Assembly (NCBI GenBank): GCA_012271265.1
Contig: JAAXGQ010000140.1
Location: 1-33,897 of the forward strand
DNA from: Vicinamibacteraceae bacterium
Lineage (GTDB): Bacteria > Acidobacteriota > Vicinamibacteria > Marinacidobacterales > Marinacidobacteraceae
Reading direction: 5' to 3'
DNA: 33,897 nt
In this document: positions 30,801-33,897 of the stretch, piece after piece
Layout of the letters: every line of letters starts with the position of its first letter
How positions within the stretch are numbered: position 1 is the stretch's first letter
Translations under genes and position numbers: made by a program
Notes under the pieces: generated by a model
The model's input: the letters and a program-made list of their open reading frames with translations, nothing else
The model's database searches: none
Told to the model about the DNA's origin: nothing

Positions 30801-33755
30801 ATGAGGCTCGACGAGGGCCTGAAGCGCCATTTCGGATTCTCCGGCTTCCGGCCGCTCCAGAAGGAAGCCGTCGCGGCGCTTCTCGCCGGACGCGACGCCG
30901 TGGTCCTGCTGCCGACCGGCGGGGGGAAATCCCTCTGCTACCAGTTGCCGGCGCTGCTGCTGCCGGGAACCACTCTCGTGGTCTCACCGCTCATCGCGCT
31001 GATGAAGGACCAGGTGGACGCTCTTCGCGCCCGCGGCGTCGCGGCCCGGTTCCTGAACAGCTCGCTCGGCCTCGCGGAGAGCCGCCAGGTCTGGAGCGAA
31101 GCCTTGCGGGGCGATCTGAAACTGCTCTACGTCGCTCCGGAACGCATCGCAGCATCCGGCTTCGACCTGCTTCTCGAACGCCTGGAGGTGAGCCTGGTAG
31201 CGGTGGACGAAGCCCACTGCATCTCCCAGTGGGGCCACGAGTTCCGTCCCGACTACCGCACTCTTGGCGGGCTCCGGGAAGCGCTGCCCGAGGCGCCCTT
31301 CGCCGCGCTGACGGCGACTGCCACCCGAGGCGTGCGCCGCGACATCGCCAACCAGTTGCGGCTGAAGCGGCCGGAATTCTTCGTGGCCAGTTTCGACCGG
31401 CCGAACCTCACCTACGAAGTCGTCCCGAAGCGGGGCGCCCTCGAGACCCTGGTCCGGCTGCTGCGGAAGCAGGAAGGAGAGTCCGCGCTCATCTACTGCC
31501 TCTCCCGAAAGCAGACGGAAACCCTCGCGGCACAACTCAGAGGGGCCGGGTTCCGCGCCCGGCCTTACCACGCCGGTCTCGATGCGGCGCGCCGGCGCGA
31601 AGAGCAGGACCGGTTCCGCTCGGGCGAGATCCAGGTGATCACGGCCACCGTCGCGTTCGGGATGGGGATCGACATGCCCCGGCTCCGCCTCGTGGCGCAT
31701 CACAGCCTCCCCAAGTCGGTCGAGAGCTACTTTCAGGAGACCGGCCGGGCCGGCCGGGACGGCGGGCCGAGCCGCTGCGTCCTGTTCTTCAGCCATGGCG
31801 ACCGGATCGCGCAGGAGCACTTCTTCCGCGAGCTCCAGGATCCCCGCGAGCGGCGGGCGGCGGAGGCCCGCCTCGCCCGGATGGTGGAGTACTGCAACCT
31901 CACCTCCTGCCGGCGCCGTTTCCTGCTGGAGTACTTCGCCGACCCCGCCGCAGCGGGGACAGGCAACTGCGGCGGCTGTGACAACTGTCTCGACGGGCGG
32001 AAGACCGATGACCGTGATCTCGAGGAGTACGACGCCACCGACATCTCGCTGAAGTTCCTCTCCGCCGTGGTCCGTACCGGGCAGCGCTTCGGGACGCGGC
32101 ACATCGTCGCGGTGTTGCGCGGCTCCCAGGCGAAGAAGATCCTCGATCGCGGCCACGACCGGCTGAGCGTCCACGGGATCGCCAGTGATGCTTCGGCCGA
32201 CGAGCTGGCCGGGCTCGCCGAGGCGCTCCTGCAGCGAGGCCTCCTGGTCCGCCGGGGCAGCGAGTTTCCGACCCTCGGGCTCTCCCCCGCCGGCCGCTCG
32301 TTTCTCCGAACCCGCACCCCCCTGATGCTGCAGCGGCCCCGCGCTCTCCGGTCCCCGGCGTCGCCCGAGGGAGGCGCCACGAAGCTGGACGACGATCTGC
32401 TCCGTGCGTTGAAGGACCTTCGCCGCAGGATCGCGGCCGAACGGGGCGTTCCTGCTTACATTGTGTTTCCTGACCGCACCCTGACAGCCATGGCGGCGGC
32501 CGAGCCGCGCGATGACACGGAGTTCCTGGACCTGCCCGGCGTCGGCCCGGCGAAGCTGGAGTCCTACGGCCCAGCCTTCCTGGAAGAAATCGCCAAGTTC
32601 CACAGCGACGCTCCGCCGCAGGCGCAAGGGGCGAAATCCGAGCCGGGGCCACCGGCAGCGACCGGGCCCGCGGAGGCCGGGAAGCCGAAGCAGAATGGCG
32701 CCGGCATGAAGAAGTCCGCTGCCGAGCGCGTTCGTTCCCGGCTCGCCCGCGGTCTTTCCCTGGAGCAGATCGCCGCCGAACTCGGGATCCAGCCGGGGAC
32801 GGTGATCGGCCACATCACACAACTCGTGGCAGGGACGGAACCCTGCCGCCTGGATCACCTCCTCCCCGGCGCCGACCGCACCGCTCGGATCCGCGACGGT
32901 CTGGACCGGCTCGGAATCTGGCCGCTGCGTCCGGTCAAGGAGCTTCTCGGCGACGAGGTCTCGTACGATGAGATCCGGCTGGTGCGGGCAGCGATGGTCA
33001 TGGAGCGGCGGGGCGCGGGGGCCAAGGCGGCGCGCGACGGTTCCGGCTACCGTCAGACCGCCGCGCTCCTCGTCATCGGGAATGAGCTCCTCGCCGGAAA
33101 GGTGGCCGACACGAACACCGGGAAGCTGGCCCGGCTGCTTCGCGAGAAGGGGATCGAGCTGCGCCGGGTGGTGACGATCCGGGACAGCGTCGAACGGATC
33201 GCCGCCGAAACCGCCGCCCTTGCCGAGCGCCACGACGTGGTGTTCACGTCCGGCGGTATCGGCGGCACCCACGACGACGTGACGATGGAGGGCGTCGCCC
33301 GGGCCTTCGGAACGAGCGTCGTCCACCACCCGCGCTTTCTCACGGCGATCCGGGAACGCGGACTCGAAAACAGCCATCGCGGCCTCGCTCGCGTGCCCGC
33401 CGGCTGCGAGCTGCGCGGGGGAACGCCCGGCGGCTCCTGGCCGGTGCCGGTCATGAGGAATGTGTGGATCCTGCCCGGGCTGCCCTCGGCCTTCGACGAC
33501 AAGATTGAAGTGCTCGCGGGCTGCCTTCCCGAGGGTCCGGCGTTCCACACCGACTTCGAATTCGTGCCCGGACCGGAGGAAGCCCTGATCCCCCTCCTCG
33601 ACCGCGTCGTTGCAGCGCACCCTGAGGTGCAGATCGGCTCCTATCCTGGACCCGAAGGGACCCGCATCACGTTCGACGGTGACGACGGCGGCGCCGTGAA
33701 CCGGGCGGCAGCGGCGTTCCGCCACGCGCTCCAAGGCGCGTCCACCGGCGTCTGA
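30801..33755 (+). CDS. recQ: RecQ helicase (helicase, RQC, HRDC, HTH_40) continuing in frame into a CinA/MoCF-like domain
   Basis: LLPTGGGKSLCYQLPAL, DEAHCISQWGHEFRPDY, CRRRFLLEYFADP...CGGCDNC, HRDC LDLPGVGPAKLESYG, HTH_40 GLSLEQIAAELGIQPGTVIGHI. Then LLVIGNELLAGKVADTNTGKLARLL...FTSGGIGGTHDDVTMEGVARAFG with no intervening stop. Confidence 0.9.
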   Translation: MRLDEGLKRHFGFSGFRPLQKEAVAALLAGRDAVVLLPTGGGKSLCYQLPALLLPGTTLVVSPLIALMKDQVDALRARGVAARFLNSSLGLAESRQVWSEALRGDLKLLYVAPERIAASGFDLLLERLEVSLVAVDEAHCISQWGHEFRPDYRTLGGLREALPEAPFAALTATATRGVRRDIANQLRLKRPEFFVASFDRPNLTYEVVPKRGALETLVRLLRKQEGESALIYCLSRKQTETLAAQLRGAGFRARPYHAGLDAARRREEQDRFRSGEIQVITATVAFGMGIDMPRLRLVAHHSLPKSVESYFQETGRAGRDGGPSRCVLFFSHGDRIAQEHFFRELQDPRERRAAEARLARMVEYCNLTSCRRRFLLEYFADPAAAGTGNCGGCDNCLDGRKTDDRDLEEYDATDISLKFLSAVVRTGQRFGTRHIVAVLRGSQAKKILDRGHDRLSVHGIASDASADELAGLAEALLQRGLLVRRGSEFPTLGLSPAGRSFLRTRTPLMLQRPRALRSPASPEGGATKLDDDLLRALKDLRRRIAAERGVPAYIVFPDRTLTAMAAAEPRDDTEFLDLPGVGPAKLESYGPAFLEEIAKFHSDAPPQAQGAKSEPGPPAATGPAEAGKPKQNGAGMKKSAAERVRSRLARGLSLEQIAAELGIQPGTVIGHITQLVAGTEPCRLDHLLPGADRTARIRDGLDRLGIWPLRPVKELLGDEVSYDEIRLVRAAMVMERRGAGAKAARDGSGYRQTAALLVIGNELLAGKVADTNTGKLARLLREKGIELRRVVTIRDSVERIAAETAALAERHDVVFTSGGIGGTHDDVTMEGVARAFGTSVVHHPRFLTAIRERGLENSHRGLARVPAGCELRGGTPGGSWPVPVMRNVWILPGLPSAFDDKIEVLAGCLPEGPAFHTDFEFVPGPEEALIPLLDRVVAAHPEVQIGSYPGPEGTRITFDGDDGGAVNRAAAAFRHALQGASTGV

Positions 33756-33765
33756 CCGCTCCCAT

Positions 33766-33897
33766 GGAGCGCCGGCGTCCTCACCGGCCTACGCCGCACC
33801 GTTGGTCCCTTACGGAAGTCTCCTGCCGACAGCCCCGACGTCCCGACCGACCGTGGGTCCGGAGCCACGGACCATGCCCGCCTACGGCGGTGGCCGG
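33766..33897 (+). repeat. Diverged copy of the 151-bp structured element, cut by window end
   Basis: GGAGCGCCGGCGTCCTCACCGGCCTACGCCGCACC...CCATGCCCGCCTACGGCGGTGGCCGG aligns with the element at 13698; right hairpin begins at the expected offset within 1 bp. Confidence 0.85.

Noticed and set aside
30984-33734. 916-aa minus-strand ORF
   Set aside because: Complete antisense of recQ-cinA; composition is a high-GC mirror with no recognisable domain.

Overview
High-GC bacterial chromosomal window, mostly ordinary housekeeping genes: xseA(partial)-xseB-ispA-nadK, rsgA, hflX, mltG, fabI, a LeuA-like enzyme, an amidase, ligA, apaG and recQ. There are also envelope or secretion-type genes: a matrixin metalloprotease/beta-barrel operon, a TPR-transglutaminase lipoprotein, a GWxTD-like protein, an S41-like protein, a CPBP protease, and an ABC ATPase/HlyD/phosphodiesterase operon. 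No rRNA, tRNA, CRISPR array, phage or transposase was recognised. The most notable non-coding signal is a family of ~151-bp structured elements. They are bounded by ~23-bp terminal inverted repeats, and each terminus is itself a 7-bp-stem tetraloop hairpin (GCCGG[C/T]G-TCCY-C[G/A]CCGGC). Four copies are exactly 151 bp: two in a 202-bp tandem array after mltG, and two in a 257-bp tandem array on the other strand between the CPBP gene and the GCS2-CBS gene. Shortened, truncated and diverged relatives occur in both arrays, between xseB and ispA, and after recQ at the window edge. Notable protein observations are a RecQ-CinA-like (MoCF) single-ORF fusion, an S41/CtpA homologue whose catalytic Ser and Lys both appear substituted, an oversized LigA with what looks like a duplicated HhH module, a tandem XseB, and a glutamate-cysteine-ligase-like/CBS fusion. 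All calls come from reading the sequence and ORF translations; no database search was run.
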